A stretch of DNA of 41,711 nt from Acidobacteriaceae bacterium (GTDB taxonomy: Bacteria > Acidobacteriota > Terriglobia > Terriglobales > Acidobacteriaceae): the NCBI GenBank assembly GCA_025355505.1, contig JANXZM010000047.1, positions 1 through 41,711 on the forward strand. Reading direction: 5' to 3'. A program made the translations under genes and the position numbers. Shown here in pieces: positions 25,685 to 33,866 of this stretch (position 1 is the stretch's first letter; every line of letters begins with the position of its first letter). The notes under the pieces were generated by a model that had not been told where the DNA came from, did no database searches, and saw nothing but the letters and a program-made list of their open reading frames with translations.

Positions 25685-26779
25685 ATGAAAGTACATTTTG
25701 TAAAGTCGATCGCGCTGACGGCGTATTGCCTGCTGCTGGCCAGTTGCGCCCAGACCGGGCCTCCGCTGCCACCGTCGCTCGAACTCCCGAAGCCGCCGAC
25801 GGATCTGCGCGCCAGTCGCAAGGGCAATCGCGTCACGCTGAATTGGAGCGAGCCCACGCTCACCACCGACCGCCAGAGCGTGCGCTATCTCGGTCCGACT
25901 CTCATCTGCTCCAGCCTCGATATTGAAATCACCGCGTGCGGAAATCCCGTCGCGATGCTGTCCGCGCCATCTGCCCCGCCGGAGAAGCCCGCGCATAACC
26001 CCGCCTCGCAGACCTACACCGCCACTCTGCCCGCGGCCGTGCAACCAGAAGACCCCGCCGCCGAACTCACCTACGCCGTCGAGGTCTTGAACCGCAACGC
26101 CCGCGGGGCTGGATTGTCGAATCGCGTGCGCGTGCCCGCCGTCTTGACCCTGCCTCCGCCGGGTGGGCTGTCCGCCGAACTTACCGGCGATGGCGTAGTG
26201 CTCACCTGGACAAGCGCTGGCGAACTACGCAACCCTGGCTTTGAACTTCGTTATCGAATCTATCGGCGCGACGAAAGCTCGGGCAAAGACGTGATTGCCG
26301 GCGAAGTCCCGTTAGCCGAGCCTGGCCTTGCGCATTTCACGGACTCAAGCTTCGAATGGGAAAAGACCTACCTCTACCGCCTCGACGTTGTAAGCATCGT
26401 CAAACGGCCCGACAGCGAGGTGCAGGTTGAGGGAGACGACACGCCGCCGGTGCGCGTCATCGCCCATGACATCTTCCCGCCCTCCGCACCCGCTGGGTTG
26501 CAGGCGGCGTACTCCGGCGAGGGACAAAAAACATTTATCGACCTGATCTGGGCGCCGGTGACGAACGCCGATCTCGCGGGCTACAACGTCTATCGCTCCG
26601 AAACGAATGGGGCCGAAGCCAAGGCGATGGTTAAGCTGAATTCCGAACTGGTAAAATTCCCGTCGTACCGCGACCTCGCCGTCGTTTCCGGCAAAACCTA
26701 TACCTACTCAGTTTCTGCAGTGGACGTGCGTGGAAACGAAAGCCGGCGGTCTGAGCAAACCAGCGAACCCGTCCCGTAG
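25685..26779 (+). CDS. Fibronectin type III domain lipoprotein
   Basis: A 364-residue protein with a lipoprotein signal peptide: 'IALTAYCLLLASCAQTG', lipobox LASC with the Cys at about residue 20. Two or three fibronectin-III-like beta sandwiches follow: 'PKPPTDLRASRKGNRVTLNW', 'PGGLSAELTGDGVVLTWTS...RYRIYRRDES', and 'PAGLQAAYSGEGQKTFIDLIW...GYNVYRSET' with the closing 'TYTYSVSAVDVRGNESRRSE'. It is probably anchored to the outer membrane facing the periplasm or surface and may bind a protein or polysaccharide. The following aminotransferase gene on the same strand starts 87 nt later; no functional link is visible. Confidence 0.88.
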   Translation: MKVHFVKSIALTAYCLLLASCAQTGPPLPPSLELPKPPTDLRASRKGNRVTLNWSEPTLTTDRQSVRYLGPTLICSSLDIEITACGNPVAMLSAPSAPPEKPAHNPASQTYTATLPAAVQPEDPAAELTYAVEVLNRNARGAGLSNRVRVPAVLTLPPPGGLSAELTGDGVVLTWTSAGELRNPGFELRYRIYRRDESSGKDVIAGEVPLAEPGLAHFTDSSFEWEKTYLYRLDVVSIVKRPDSEVQVEGDDTPPVRVIAHDIFPPSAPAGLQAAYSGEGQKTFIDLIWAPVTNADLAGYNVYRSETNGAEAKAMVKLNSELVKFPSYRDLAVVSGKTYTYSVSAVDVRGNESRRSEQTSEPVP

Positions 26780-26866
26780 GCGAACTCCAGTTAAGTTGTT
26801 TCCCGGCTGGCTAAGCGAAGAGCGGCAGACGGAAAGCTGAGAGCGAAAATCTGTCCCCGGATTACA

Positions 26867-28039
26867 ATGACCTTCATGCCCGACGAACTCCTGCGCTACC
26901 GCTCCGAGTTCCCCATTCTCGAGCGCACCAACTACATGATCTCCAACTCGCTCGGAGCCATGCCGCGCGCCGTTTACGACGCGCTCCATGCCTACGCCGA
27001 CGTCTGGGCAACACGCGGCGTTCGCGCCTGGGAAGAACGTTGGTGGATGCTCGCCCTGGAAGTCGGCAACGAACTCGGCGCCCTGATGAATGCGCCTAGA
27101 GATTCCGTCTCTCTGCACCAGAACGTCACCACCTGCCAGGCGGTAGTCGCTTCCTGTTTCGACTTTACCGGCAAGCGCAACAAAGTCGTTTACAGCGACA
27201 TGAACTTTCCCTCCGTCATGTATTTCTGGGAAGCGCAGCGCCAGTACGGCGCGCAGGTTCACATGGTGAAGACTGACGACGGAATTACCGTCCCCACCAA
27301 TCGCCTGCTCGACGCCATCGACGAGCAAACTCTGATCGTCCCCATCTCTCACGTTATTTTTCGCAGCTCCTACATCAACGACGCCAATGCCATCATTGAC
27401 AAGGCGCACAAAGTTGGAGCTCACGTCGTTCTCGACACTTTCCAGTCTCTCGGCACCGTCCCGGTTGACATCCAGGCTCTGAACGCCGACTTCGCCTGCG
27501 GAGGCGTTCTCAAGTGGCTCTGCGGCGGCCCCGGCGTTGCGTATCTCTATGTCCGCCCCGACCTCGGCAAGAAATTGGAGCCGAAGCTCACCGGATGGTT
27601 TGCGCACGAAAATTCTTTTGCCTTCGCAACCGGCGCCATCCGCTACGCCGATCCTCCGTTCCGATTCATGAACGGAACTACCCATATTCCCGCGATCGAA
27701 GCGGCGCGTCCCGGCATCAAAATCATTCAGGAAGTTGGCGTAGAGAAAATCCGCGAGAAATCCAAACACCAGACCGCCCGCCTCATCGAGCTCGCCGATC
27801 AGCGCGGATGGCGGGTCAACACTCCCCGTGATCCCGAGCGACGGGGCGGCACCGTCTCGATCGACATGCCCGATTCCCAACAGGTGAGCCGCGAGTTACT
27901 GGCTCGCGACATCCTCGTAGACTGGCGTCCCAAAGCCGGAGTTCGCTTCTCTCCGCACTTCTACAACACCGACGCCGAAATAGATGCGGCCATGGCAGCC
28001 GTAGCCGACATTTTGAAAGCTCGCGCGGTGAAATCATAG
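26867..28039 (+). CDS. Aminotransferase class V-fold PLP enzyme (kynureninase-like)
   Basis: A 390-residue class-V PLP protein. Visible are 'YMISNSLGAMPRAVYDALHAYADVW', 'VSLHQNVTTCQAVVASCF', 'VVYSDMNFPSVMYFWEAQ', 'LIVPISHVIFRSSYINDANAI', 'HVVLDTFQSLGTVPVDIQAL' (Asp and Gln that hold the cofactor) and 'FACGGVLKWLCGGPGVAYLYV' with the Schiff-base Lys. This order matches kynureninase and related cysteine-desulfurase-fold enzymes. No other kynurenine-pathway gene is adjacent, so the substrate is open. An ATG three codons later (MPDELL) is an equally good start. Confidence 0.88.
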   Translation: MTFMPDELLRYRSEFPILERTNYMISNSLGAMPRAVYDALHAYADVWATRGVRAWEERWWMLALEVGNELGALMNAPRDSVSLHQNVTTCQAVVASCFDFTGKRNKVVYSDMNFPSVMYFWEAQRQYGAQVHMVKTDDGITVPTNRLLDAIDEQTLIVPISHVIFRSSYINDANAIIDKAHKVGAHVVLDTFQSLGTVPVDIQALNADFACGGVLKWLCGGPGVAYLYVRPDLGKKLEPKLTGWFAHENSFAFATGAIRYADPPFRFMNGTTHIPAIEAARPGIKIIQEVGVEKIREKSKHQTARLIELADQRGWRVNTPRDPERRGGTVSIDMPDSQQVSRELLARDILVDWRPKAGVRFSPHFYNTDAEIDAAMAAVADILKARAVKS

Positions 28040-28065
28040 CGCGCCAAAGATGAAGCTTAGTAGAA

Positions 28066-28081
28066 ACGAGGCTTGCCTCGT
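28066..28081. repeat. Short palindrome ACGAGGC-TT-GCCTCGT
   Basis: A 7-bp perfect stem with a TT loop, 27 nt after the class-V gene, related in layout to the GAGACGCGGC-TT-GCCGCGTCTC family. It is a possible terminator without a strong T run. Confidence 0.6.
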
Positions 28082-28232
28082 CCCTGCCTGCAATCGCGGT
28101 TAGTAACAGTTACTTCCGTAAGCCCAATCCGCCCCTTTCTCCATGTCGTTTTTAAATTTCTTCCTTATCCTGATATCAGATCATCAGGGGCATTTCAGGA
28201 ACTTAATTGTGGCCGTCCGCCTTCTCCTCTTC

Positions 28233-29294
28233 ATGCCGATCAACCACTTCACGATTCTTTCGTCGGTCGCGATTGTTGGCGGTTTGTGCTTTTTTTTTGT
28301 CGGATTCCATCTGCTCGCCCGCAAGCGCTTGTTGCTTACCACACCAACGTCCAGGCTTCGCAGCGCGGCCCTGGGACCGATCGAGGTCAACGGCATGGCT
28401 GCCGGTCCCTACACCATGCCGACGCCTATCACAGGCAAGCCTTGCTTTCTCTATCACACCACCGCATGGCAGCAGCGCGAGGGGAAGAAAGAGGAATGGG
28501 AGAAAGTTGCGGACGAAACTCTGCACTTGCCATTCTTTATCGACGATTCGACGGGTCAGTTGCTGATCGAACCACTTGGAGCCGATCTCGACCTGCACCG
28601 TGCCTTTCGCGAAGAATACGACGCGTCGTCTTTCTCCTGGGACCAGGCTGGCGTTCCGCCGCGCGTCAGTGTTTTTCTTTCGCGCCACGGCGTCGTTCCG
28701 GCTCGCCGTCTTCGCGTCGAAGAACGGGCGATCAAGCCCGAAGACGCGCTGTTCGTCGCCGGAACTCTGACGGAAAACCCGGGCGTGCAAGTGCGCCCGT
28801 TTTCGCCGCGCAGCTACGTGCGCAACTCTGCGCTCAACAATTTTTCGCGGCAGATCCCCTCCCCGCAGATCATTAACCTTTCCAGTGGCGCGGCTCCTTC
28901 CACCAGTCAAGAAATGAGCCAGCAGGCGAAAATCGCGTCCGCGCTCGCTCGGGCCGGCATTACCAAACCAGAGGCGTGGTCTGCCGCCGGAGTGCCGTAC
29001 CAAAGCGTAGCCGTCGAGGAGAACGCGCCGCCCGCGACCGTCTCCGAACACGACGAAGATCGTCTGCACGAAGAGCGCCTGTCTGAAAATCGGGCCAAGC
29101 CATCCAACTTCAATCTCACTCCGCCCGTTGTATTGATGAAAGGCGCTGACAATCCTACATTCGCGATCTCCTTCCGCAGCCAAAAGGGATTTGTCAGTGC
29201 GCTGGCATGGAAATCCGCTGCCCTGGTCTGGGGAGGCGCTGCCATTATGCTGCTCGGCCTCTACACGCTGCTGGCGCAGATGGGTTTGCTGTAG
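28233..29294 (+). CDS. GIDE-domain (MUL1/E3-ligase-like) membrane protein
   Basis: About 353 residues from the chosen ATG; the frame is open from 28143 and no start has a good ribosome site. An N-terminal membrane helix (TILSSVAIVGGLCFFFVGFHLLA) is followed by a GIDE-type domain: 'TSRLRSAALGPIEVNGMA', 'PITGKPCFLYHTTAWQQ', 'LPFFIDDSTGQLLIEPLGA', and later 'LRVEERAIKPEDALFVAGTL'. A second hydrophobic helix lies near the C-terminus (AALVWGGAAIMLLGLYTLLA). In eukaryotes GIDE-like regions sit in mitochondrial ubiquitin ligases; this protein has no RING finger, so ligase activity is not implied. Its function is unknown. Confidence 0.75.
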   Translation: MPINHFTILSSVAIVGGLCFFFVGFHLLARKRLLLTTPTSRLRSAALGPIEVNGMAAGPYTMPTPITGKPCFLYHTTAWQQREGKKEEWEKVADETLHLPFFIDDSTGQLLIEPLGADLDLHRAFREEYDASSFSWDQAGVPPRVSVFLSRHGVVPARRLRVEERAIKPEDALFVAGTLTENPGVQVRPFSPRSYVRNSALNNFSRQIPSPQIINLSSGAAPSTSQEMSQQAKIASALARAGITKPEAWSAAGVPYQSVAVEENAPPATVSEHDEDRLHEERLSENRAKPSNFNLTPPVVLMKGADNPTFAISFRSQKGFVSALAWKSAALVWGGAAIMLLGLYTLLAQMGLL

Positions 29295-29430
29295 CCGACG
29301 AGGCTTTTCGCTTTTGGCTCGTAGCCCGCAGATCGTAGCGCGGCGTGGTTCGACCGTTTCTTCGAACGCGGCGAAGGCGGTAGCTAAATGCTCAATGGCA
29401 AGTGCGAACCGCTAATTTAGAATATCTCTC

Positions 29431-30201
29431 GTGACCGAATCCGTCCGGGTCGGGATTCTCGGCGACTTCAATCCCGAATTCCGCTCCCATCAAGCGACCA
29501 ACGATTCGCTCCAGCACGCGGCGCGGAAGCTCCAACTCAAAGTAGAATCGGCGTGGCTTCCGACGCCTTCGCTGCTTGAGCCGGGCGCCGCCGCCACACT
29601 CGATTCCTTCGATGGATTGTGGGCTTCGGCTGGCAGCCCCTACAAAAGTTTCGACGGCATGCTCAAAGGCATCGAGTTCGCCCGCGTCCACGACCGGCCA
29701 TTTCTCGGCACCTGCGGGGGCTTCCAGTACACGCTCATCGAGTGCGCCCGCAACGTGCTCGGCGTCCACGACGCCACCACCGCCGAAGAAGACCCGCACG
29801 CCAAGAACATCGTCATCTATCCCGTCGCCTGCGCCGTTCCCAACCGCGATCCGAAGGCACCCAAGCTTTCGGGAAAGGTCAGTGAGATTCGCCTCCGTCC
29901 CGGCTCCTACCTGGCGGCGTTTTATGGAAAAGAAACGATCGAGGAAGAATTCTTCTGCAACTACGAGATGAATCCCGAGTTTGAATGGATGGCGATGGAA
30001 GCGGGCTTTCCAGTCGTGGCCCGCGGCTCGAAGGAAGAATGCCGGGCCATCGAATCTCCCGCGCATTTGTTTTACATCGCGACGTTGTTCCAACCACAAC
30101 TTTCGTCACGCGAAGACGACCCGCATCCGCTGATCATGACGTTCGTGCAGCACGTTGCCGACTTCCGGCGGAAACGGCTTGACGACTCGATCCTTAGCTG
30201 A
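29431..30201 (+). CDS. CTP-synthase C-terminal-region-related (seleno)protein family, Cys form
   Basis: A 256-residue class-I glutamine-amidotransferase-like protein starting at GTG. The nucleophile region 'PFLGTCGGFQYTLIECARNVLG' has Cys95 where some relatives carry selenocysteine; the codon here is TGC. The normal catalytic His and Glu of the triad, in the CTP synthase 'QFHPEF' region, are replaced by Gln: 'ATLFQPQLSSRED'. It therefore probably does not work as an ordinary glutaminase. The amidoligase domain of CTP synthase is absent. Its chemistry is unknown; a redox or persulfide function of Cys95 is one possibility. Confidence 0.85.
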   Translation: MTESVRVGILGDFNPEFRSHQATNDSLQHAARKLQLKVESAWLPTPSLLEPGAAATLDSFDGLWASAGSPYKSFDGMLKGIEFARVHDRPFLGTCGGFQYTLIECARNVLGVHDATTAEEDPHAKNIVIYPVACAVPNRDPKAPKLSGKVSEIRLRPGSYLAAFYGKETIEEEFFCNYEMNPEFEWMAMEAGFPVVARGSKEECRAIESPAHLFYIATLFQPQLSSREDDPHPLIMTFVQHVADFRRKRLDDSILS

Positions 30202-30302
30202 GGTGCGCGCACCCGCCCAAGCGCAGCTTGGACGGGGCACCCCGCCGTGAACGGAAATAGGGGGCAGGTCATTCCGTCGCCCAGTGCCTGCATTCAATGT
30301 AC

Positions 30303-30334
30303 GTACAAAGTGTTTCACGGGAAACATTTTGTAC
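30303..30334. promoter_or_regulatory. 32-bp palindrome containing a near-parS sequence
   Basis: The arms GTACAAAGTGTTTCAC / GGGAAACATTTTGTAC match at 14 of 16 positions. The central TGTTTCACGGGAAACA (30311-30326) differs from the parS consensus TGTTTCACGTGAAACA at one base. The right half, GGGAAACA, mixes the parS outer base with the inner base of the Noc site. The palindrome lies 44 nt before the BrnA-like gene, so it may be that gene's operator. Further GTACGTA motifs flank it (about 30299 and 30346). Confidence 0.6.
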
Positions 30335-30377
30335 TGGTGAAAGTGTACGTATAGAAATATAGATATATTGGGCGCTC

Positions 30378-30632
30378 ATGAAGCAACGGAAACGAGTCAC
30401 GAAGCGACGAAAGATAGCCCGGCTGCTGGCATCCGCCGACGGGGAGAAAATTCCGCTGGGGCTGATGCAGGAATGGCGGGAATACTACAGGCCGATCAAG
30501 AAGCCGGTCACGTTGCGTGTGGACGCCGACGTTCTGGCCTGGTTCAAAAAACAGGGGCGGGGCTACCAGACGAGGATCAATCGAGCGTTGCGGAAGGTGA
30601 TGGCGGAGGAGATGGAGAAGTCGGTGGAATGA
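30378..30632 (+). CDS. BrnA-like antitoxin (no BrnT seen)
   Basis: An 84-residue protein with the BrnA_antitoxin pattern in its C-terminal half: 'KPVTLRVDADVLAWFKKQGR', then 'GYQTRINRALRKVM', the DNA-binding ribbon-helix-helix-like part. The N-terminus is very basic (KQRKRVTKRRK). BrnA normally follows the RNase toxin BrnT in an operon; upstream here is only the palindrome and repeats, and downstream is a convergent gene, so it is an orphan antitoxin or a stand-alone regulator. The large palindrome upstream would suit autoregulation. Confidence 0.82.
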   Translation: MKQRKRVTKRRKIARLLASADGEKIPLGLMQEWREYYRPIKKPVTLRVDADVLAWFKKQGRGYQTRINRALRKVMAEEMEKSVE

Positions 30633-30649
30633 GTTCGGGGCGAGGTTCC

Positions 30650-30684
30650 CATCCTAACGTCGCAAAAGACGCAACGTTAGGATG
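30650..30684. repeat. Hairpin CATCCTAACGT / ACGTTAGGATG
   Basis: Perfect 11-bp arms with a 13-nt loop directly after the BrnA-like gene. It could terminate that transcript. It is followed by the second copy of the 27-bp dispersed repeat. Confidence 0.75.
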
Positions 30685-30715
30685 TGGCTCCCGGCAATGC
30701 AGCGTTCAAATCCAA

Positions 30716-30742
30716 AGGTCCTTCGCTTCGCTCAGGATGACA
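30716..30742. repeat. 27-bp dispersed repeat, copy 2 (reverse orientation)
   Basis: Exact reverse complement of 6231-6257. It lies between the BrnA-like gene and the convergent DUF1634 gene. Confidence 0.85.
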
Positions 30743-30763
30743 GTGCGGGATTATGCAGCGGGG

Positions 30764-31192
30764 TTACACGCCGATGCCAGAGCCGAGGAGGCTGTAGAGG
30801 AGGATGGCGAGCACGATCAGGGTGAAGACCACGTACAGGCGATCGCGTTCGATGGCGAATCCGGCGACGGAGAAGGCTACGCGGGCGATGGGGGTGGCGA
30901 TGAGGAGGAGCAATCCGAGCTGAATTAAACCTCGGCCGCGGCCGTTGATGACGCTTTGGATGACTCCTGGGATGGTGCGAAATTCGGAGGGCTCGCCGCG
31001 AAAGACGCGGTAATCGGCGGGTTCGTGCGCGTGGCGAAAGAGGTAGATACACGCTCCGCAGAGGACGACAGCCGCCGAGAACAGGACTCCGGCGCGGAGC
31101 AGGTTGCCGAGAATGATTTCGATGCGGCGATCTCGCCACGGTTGGGGTTGGAACGGCCGGGATTGGCGCGCTGGCGGGTGGGCGGCAGACAT
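30764..31192 (-). CDS. DUF1634 membrane protein
   Basis: A 142-residue protein with three hydrophobic helices: 'NLLRAGVLFSAAVVLCGACIYLF', 'LIQLGLLLLIATPIARVAFSVAGFAI' and 'YVVFTLIVLAILLYSLL'. This matches the DUF1634 family, including 'RDRLYVVFTLIVL'. Its start codon overlaps the TauE/SafE stop by one base (TGATG), so the two are translationally coupled. DUF1634 genes commonly accompany TauE/SafE genes, which suggests an accessory role in the same transport process. The molecular role is unknown. Confidence 0.88.
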   Translation of the reverse strand: MSAAHPPARQSRPFQPQPWRDRRIEIILGNLLRAGVLFSAAVVLCGACIYLFRHAHEPADYRVFRGEPSEFRTIPGVIQSVINGRGRGLIQLGLLLLIATPIARVAFSVAGFAIERDRLYVVFTLIVLAILLYSLLGSGIGV

Positions 31193-32028
31193 CAGATTTT
31201 CCCCCAGATACCTTGGTAGAGCATTTGCAGGCCTAGAACGAGAATCACCACACTGAAAACGAGGCGGAGCGATTTGGTCTCGGCTTTGACCAGGATACGG
31301 CTGCCGATTAAGGAGCCGGCCAGAACACCCAGCATGACGGGCATGGCGAGGCCGGGATCGACGTATCCGCGGCTGAGATAGACACCGGCGCTGGCAGCGG
31401 CGGTTACACCGATCATGAAGTTGCTGGTGGTGGTGGAAACTTTGAAGGGGATCTGCATGGCCTGATCCATGGCTAGAACTTTGACAGCTCCGGAGCCGAT
31501 GCCGAGCAATCCCGAAAGCGCGCCGGCGCCAAACATGAGGCTGAAGCCGGTGGGGACGTTTTGGACGTTATAACTGCGCGGACCTTCGAGGTCGGGGAAA
31601 CTGCCGTTCATCCGGAGACGGGTGGCGAGCGGATCGGGTGGCAGGCTGCGGTGGGCCTGTGGGCGCGGCTTGCGGGAAAGATACGCTGAGTAAAGCAAGA
31701 CGGCGCCGAAGATGATCGCGAGGGCGCTGGTCGGTATCCAGGTGGCCAGGAAGGCTCCGAGCAACGCGCCGGAGGTGGTTGCGATTTCTAAAAACATGCC
31801 GATGCGGATATTGGAGAATCCTTCTTTCACATAGGAGGCAGCGGCGCCGGAGGAGGTTGCAATCACGGAGACGAGCGAGGCTCCGATGGCGTAACGGATA
31901 TCCACGTGGAAGAAGATGGTGAGCAGAGGCACGAGAACGACACCGCCACCGAGGCCGGTGAGCGATCCGAGGAGTCCGGCGGCGCAGGAGACGATCGCGA
32001 CGACGGCGGTGAATTCCAGGACAGTCAT
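31192..32028 (-). CDS. TauE/SafE-family sulfite/anion exporter
   Basis: A 278-residue inner-membrane protein with about eight helices in two repeated halves. 'GLLGSLTGLGGGVVLVPLLTIFFHVD' and 'GALSGLLGIGSGAVKVLAMDQAM' are the paired glycine-rich motifs typical of TauE/SafE. 'AIGASLVSVIATSSGAAASYV' and 'STTSNFMIGVTAAASAGVYLSRG' are the matching second helices. Members move sulfite, sulfoacetate or other organic anions; the substrate here cannot be told. It is co-transcribed with the DUF1634 gene. Confidence 0.92.
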   Translation of the reverse strand: MTVLEFTAVVAIVSCAAGLLGSLTGLGGGVVLVPLLTIFFHVDIRYAIGASLVSVIATSSGAAASYVKEGFSNIRIGMFLEIATTSGALLGAFLATWIPTSALAIIFGAVLLYSAYLSRKPRPQAHRSLPPDPLATRLRMNGSFPDLEGPRSYNVQNVPTGFSLMFGAGALSGLLGIGSGAVKVLAMDQAMQIPFKVSTTTSNFMIGVTAAASAGVYLSRGYVDPGLAMPVMLGVLAGSLIGSRILVKAETKSLRLVFSVVILVLGLQMLYQGIWGKI

Positions 32029-32138
32029 TGCAGGATGGTCATTGAATGTTGGCCATTGAATTTCTCATAGGGTAACATTTAACTCCACTTTTTTTTAAGA
32101 GGATCGGAGTGCAATCGGTGGTGAGAGGCGGGATTTGT

Positions 32139-33392
32139 ATGGGGAGAACGAAGCGGATGGTGCTGGCAACAATCATCGTGATGGGTGTGGCGGCGGGAAT
32201 GGCGGGCACGACTTGGGCTCAGGGCGCGGAGCAACCGACGCCGAAATCAGCGACCGCGCAAGAAACGACGGCAGCAGGAAGGCAGGCTGTGCCGGCAACG
32301 ACCGCGACGCCAATGGAGGCAAGCAAAGCTTCCGCGACCAAAGGGACGTACACGATGGAAGTAAGCGGGTCGAAGCAGTGGATGGATACGAACATCGACC
32401 TACGCAGCGGCGAGAAGTTGCAGATCACGGGGGAGGGGACGATCACTTATGCCGACGCCAAGAAAAACCATTTCGGCCCCGCGGGAATCACGCGGAGCTT
32501 AGCGGATGTAATTCATCAATACGCCGTGCCAAACGGGGGACACGGAGAGCTGATTGGGCGGCTGGGATCGGGCGATGCAGCCGAGGCGTTTGAGGTGGGA
32601 ACGAGCACCGCGTATACGGCTCCGGTGGCGGGTCGGCTGTTTCTGGGGATCAACCAGAGCTTGCGCGATGCGGCGGGGGCAACGGGAAGTTTCCAGGTGA
32701 AGATCCAGGTATTGAACGAGGGGTTGGGCACGGCCGATGCGACGGTGGTGGGCGGCCCAGCGGAAACGGCAATGCCCGCGATGACACAGAAGCTACTGGA
32801 TTCGATTCCGCGGCGGATTACGGATCAGAGCCACAGTCCGGGCGATATGGTGAATATCCTGATCGTCGGGACGGAAGAAGAAATGGTAAAGGCGTTCACG
32901 ACCGCGGAGTGGGTGAAGGTCGATAAATCAGTGGGGAGCACGGTGCTGGCGGGGCTGCTGGATACGTTCGAGAAAAAAGACTACCTGACCATGCCGATGA
33001 GCACACTGTATTTGTTCGATCGTCCGCAGGATTATGGGTTTGCGCATGGGGAGCCGGTGAAGGTGATGATGTCGCGAAATCATTTGCGGGTGTGGAAGTC
33101 GGCGCACCAGGTGAATGGAAGGCCGCTGTGGTGCGTGGCGGCGACGCACGATATCGGGTTCGAGCACGATCAGAGGAATAACGGGGTGACGCACAAGATC
33201 GATCCGGCGATTGATGGCGAGCGGGAGTATGTGAACCAGACGCTCTCCGGGACGGGACTGGTGTCGGCGCGGGGACATGTTGTTCCGACGAATGCCCTCA
33301 CTGAGGCGAAGACGGCGACGGGCAGGGGATTCCACTCCGACGGACGGATTCTGGTGCTGGTGCTGAAGAATGGTGGAGTAGAGAATCAGTAA
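32139..33392 (+). CDS. Secreted protein with PA-IL-like sandwich and LssY C-terminal domain
   Basis: About 417 residues. The ATG at 32139 is chosen because it directly precedes a signal peptide (MVLATIIVMGVAAGMAGTTWAQ) and has GGCGGGA upstream; the frame is open from 32109. After a Thr/Ala-rich linker, residues ~75-195 resemble the PA-IL-like lectin sandwich ('SKQWMDTNIDLRSGEKLQIT', 'GELIGRLG', 'GRLFLGINQSLRDA'). The second half fits the LssY_C domain ('MVNILIVGTEEEMVKAFTTA', 'FDRPQDYGFAHGEP', 'RVWKSAHQVNGRPLWCVAAT', 'KIDPAIDGEREYV'). It is probably periplasmic or outer-membrane associated; the role is unknown. Confidence 0.8.
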   Translation: MGRTKRMVLATIIVMGVAAGMAGTTWAQGAEQPTPKSATAQETTAAGRQAVPATTATPMEASKASATKGTYTMEVSGSKQWMDTNIDLRSGEKLQITGEGTITYADAKKNHFGPAGITRSLADVIHQYAVPNGGHGELIGRLGSGDAAEAFEVGTSTAYTAPVAGRLFLGINQSLRDAAGATGSFQVKIQVLNEGLGTADATVVGGPAETAMPAMTQKLLDSIPRRITDQSHSPGDMVNILIVGTEEEMVKAFTTAEWVKVDKSVGSTVLAGLLDTFEKKDYLTMPMSTLYLFDRPQDYGFAHGEPVKVMMSRNHLRVWKSAHQVNGRPLWCVAATHDIGFEHDQRNNGVTHKIDPAIDGEREYVNQTLSGTGLVSARGHVVPTNALTEAKTATGRGFHSDGRILVLVLKNGGVENQ

Positions 33393-33407
33393 GACATCTA
33401 GTTTCCC

Positions 33408-33458
33408 GTAGAGACGCGGCAAGACGCGTCTCCGGAGACGGGCAAGCCCAATCTCTAC
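33408..33458. repeat. Composite GTAGAGACGCGGC repeat
   Basis: GTAGAGACGCGGC...GCGTCTC is followed by GGAGACGGGCAAGCCCAATCTCTAC, so two interlocked palindromes of the family at 5330 and 25593 lie just after the LssY-type gene. It may form a strong terminator hairpin. Confidence 0.75.
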
Positions 33459-33548
33459 AGGAGGAAAGACTGCCTATTCGATTGCGGCTTCTGCGCACAT
33501 CCAACAATCCACGGCGCAGTGCAGCGGACAAGAGTATCCGCGCTGACG

Positions 33549-33866
33549 CTACTGGTTGACCCAGACAACGCGAGCTTTTTTTAACTGGGCGTGCTGTTCC
33601 CGTAATTCGCGGGCAAAGGTGCCGAGAGAAACAGCCTCTGCCTGTGGGAAGTCCGAAGCCGGCCTTTCTCCCTGGGCGGAGGCGTAACTGGTGGCGGCGA
33701 GGACGTTCTGTTCCTGAGACATGGGTGAATAAGCTGCGTGTGCGGGATGACTTGGCGACTGGTAGATCTGCGGTTGGTTGCTGATAGAGGAGGCGCCACT
33801 AGAATAATACTGAGCAAATGCCGCGGTGGTGGAAAGAAGGCAGAGCACGAAGAGGGTTTTTTTCAT
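33549..33866 (-). CDS. Small secreted hypothetical protein
   Basis: A 105-residue protein with a clear signal peptide (MKKTLFVLCLLSTTAAFAQ). The mature part is Ser/Gln/Ala-rich ('YSSGASSISNQPQIYQSPSH') and ends with a more charged helix ('LGTFARELREQHAQLKKARVVWVNQ'). I recognise no named domain; the C-terminal helix pattern suggests a conserved small acidobacterial protein. It faces the LssY-type gene tail-to-tail across a repeat. The signal peptide and length argue for a real gene. Confidence 0.75.
   Translation of the reverse strand: MKKTLFVLCLLSTTAAFAQYYSSGASSISNQPQIYQSPSHPAHAAYSPMSQEQNVLAATSYASAQGERPASDFPQAEAVSLGTFARELREQHAQLKKARVVWVNQ

Noticed and set aside
24251-26044. 597-codon minus-strand frame
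   Set aside because: Shadow of the class-III aminotransferase gene; no domain motifs, and the real gene has all PLP motifs on the plus strand.
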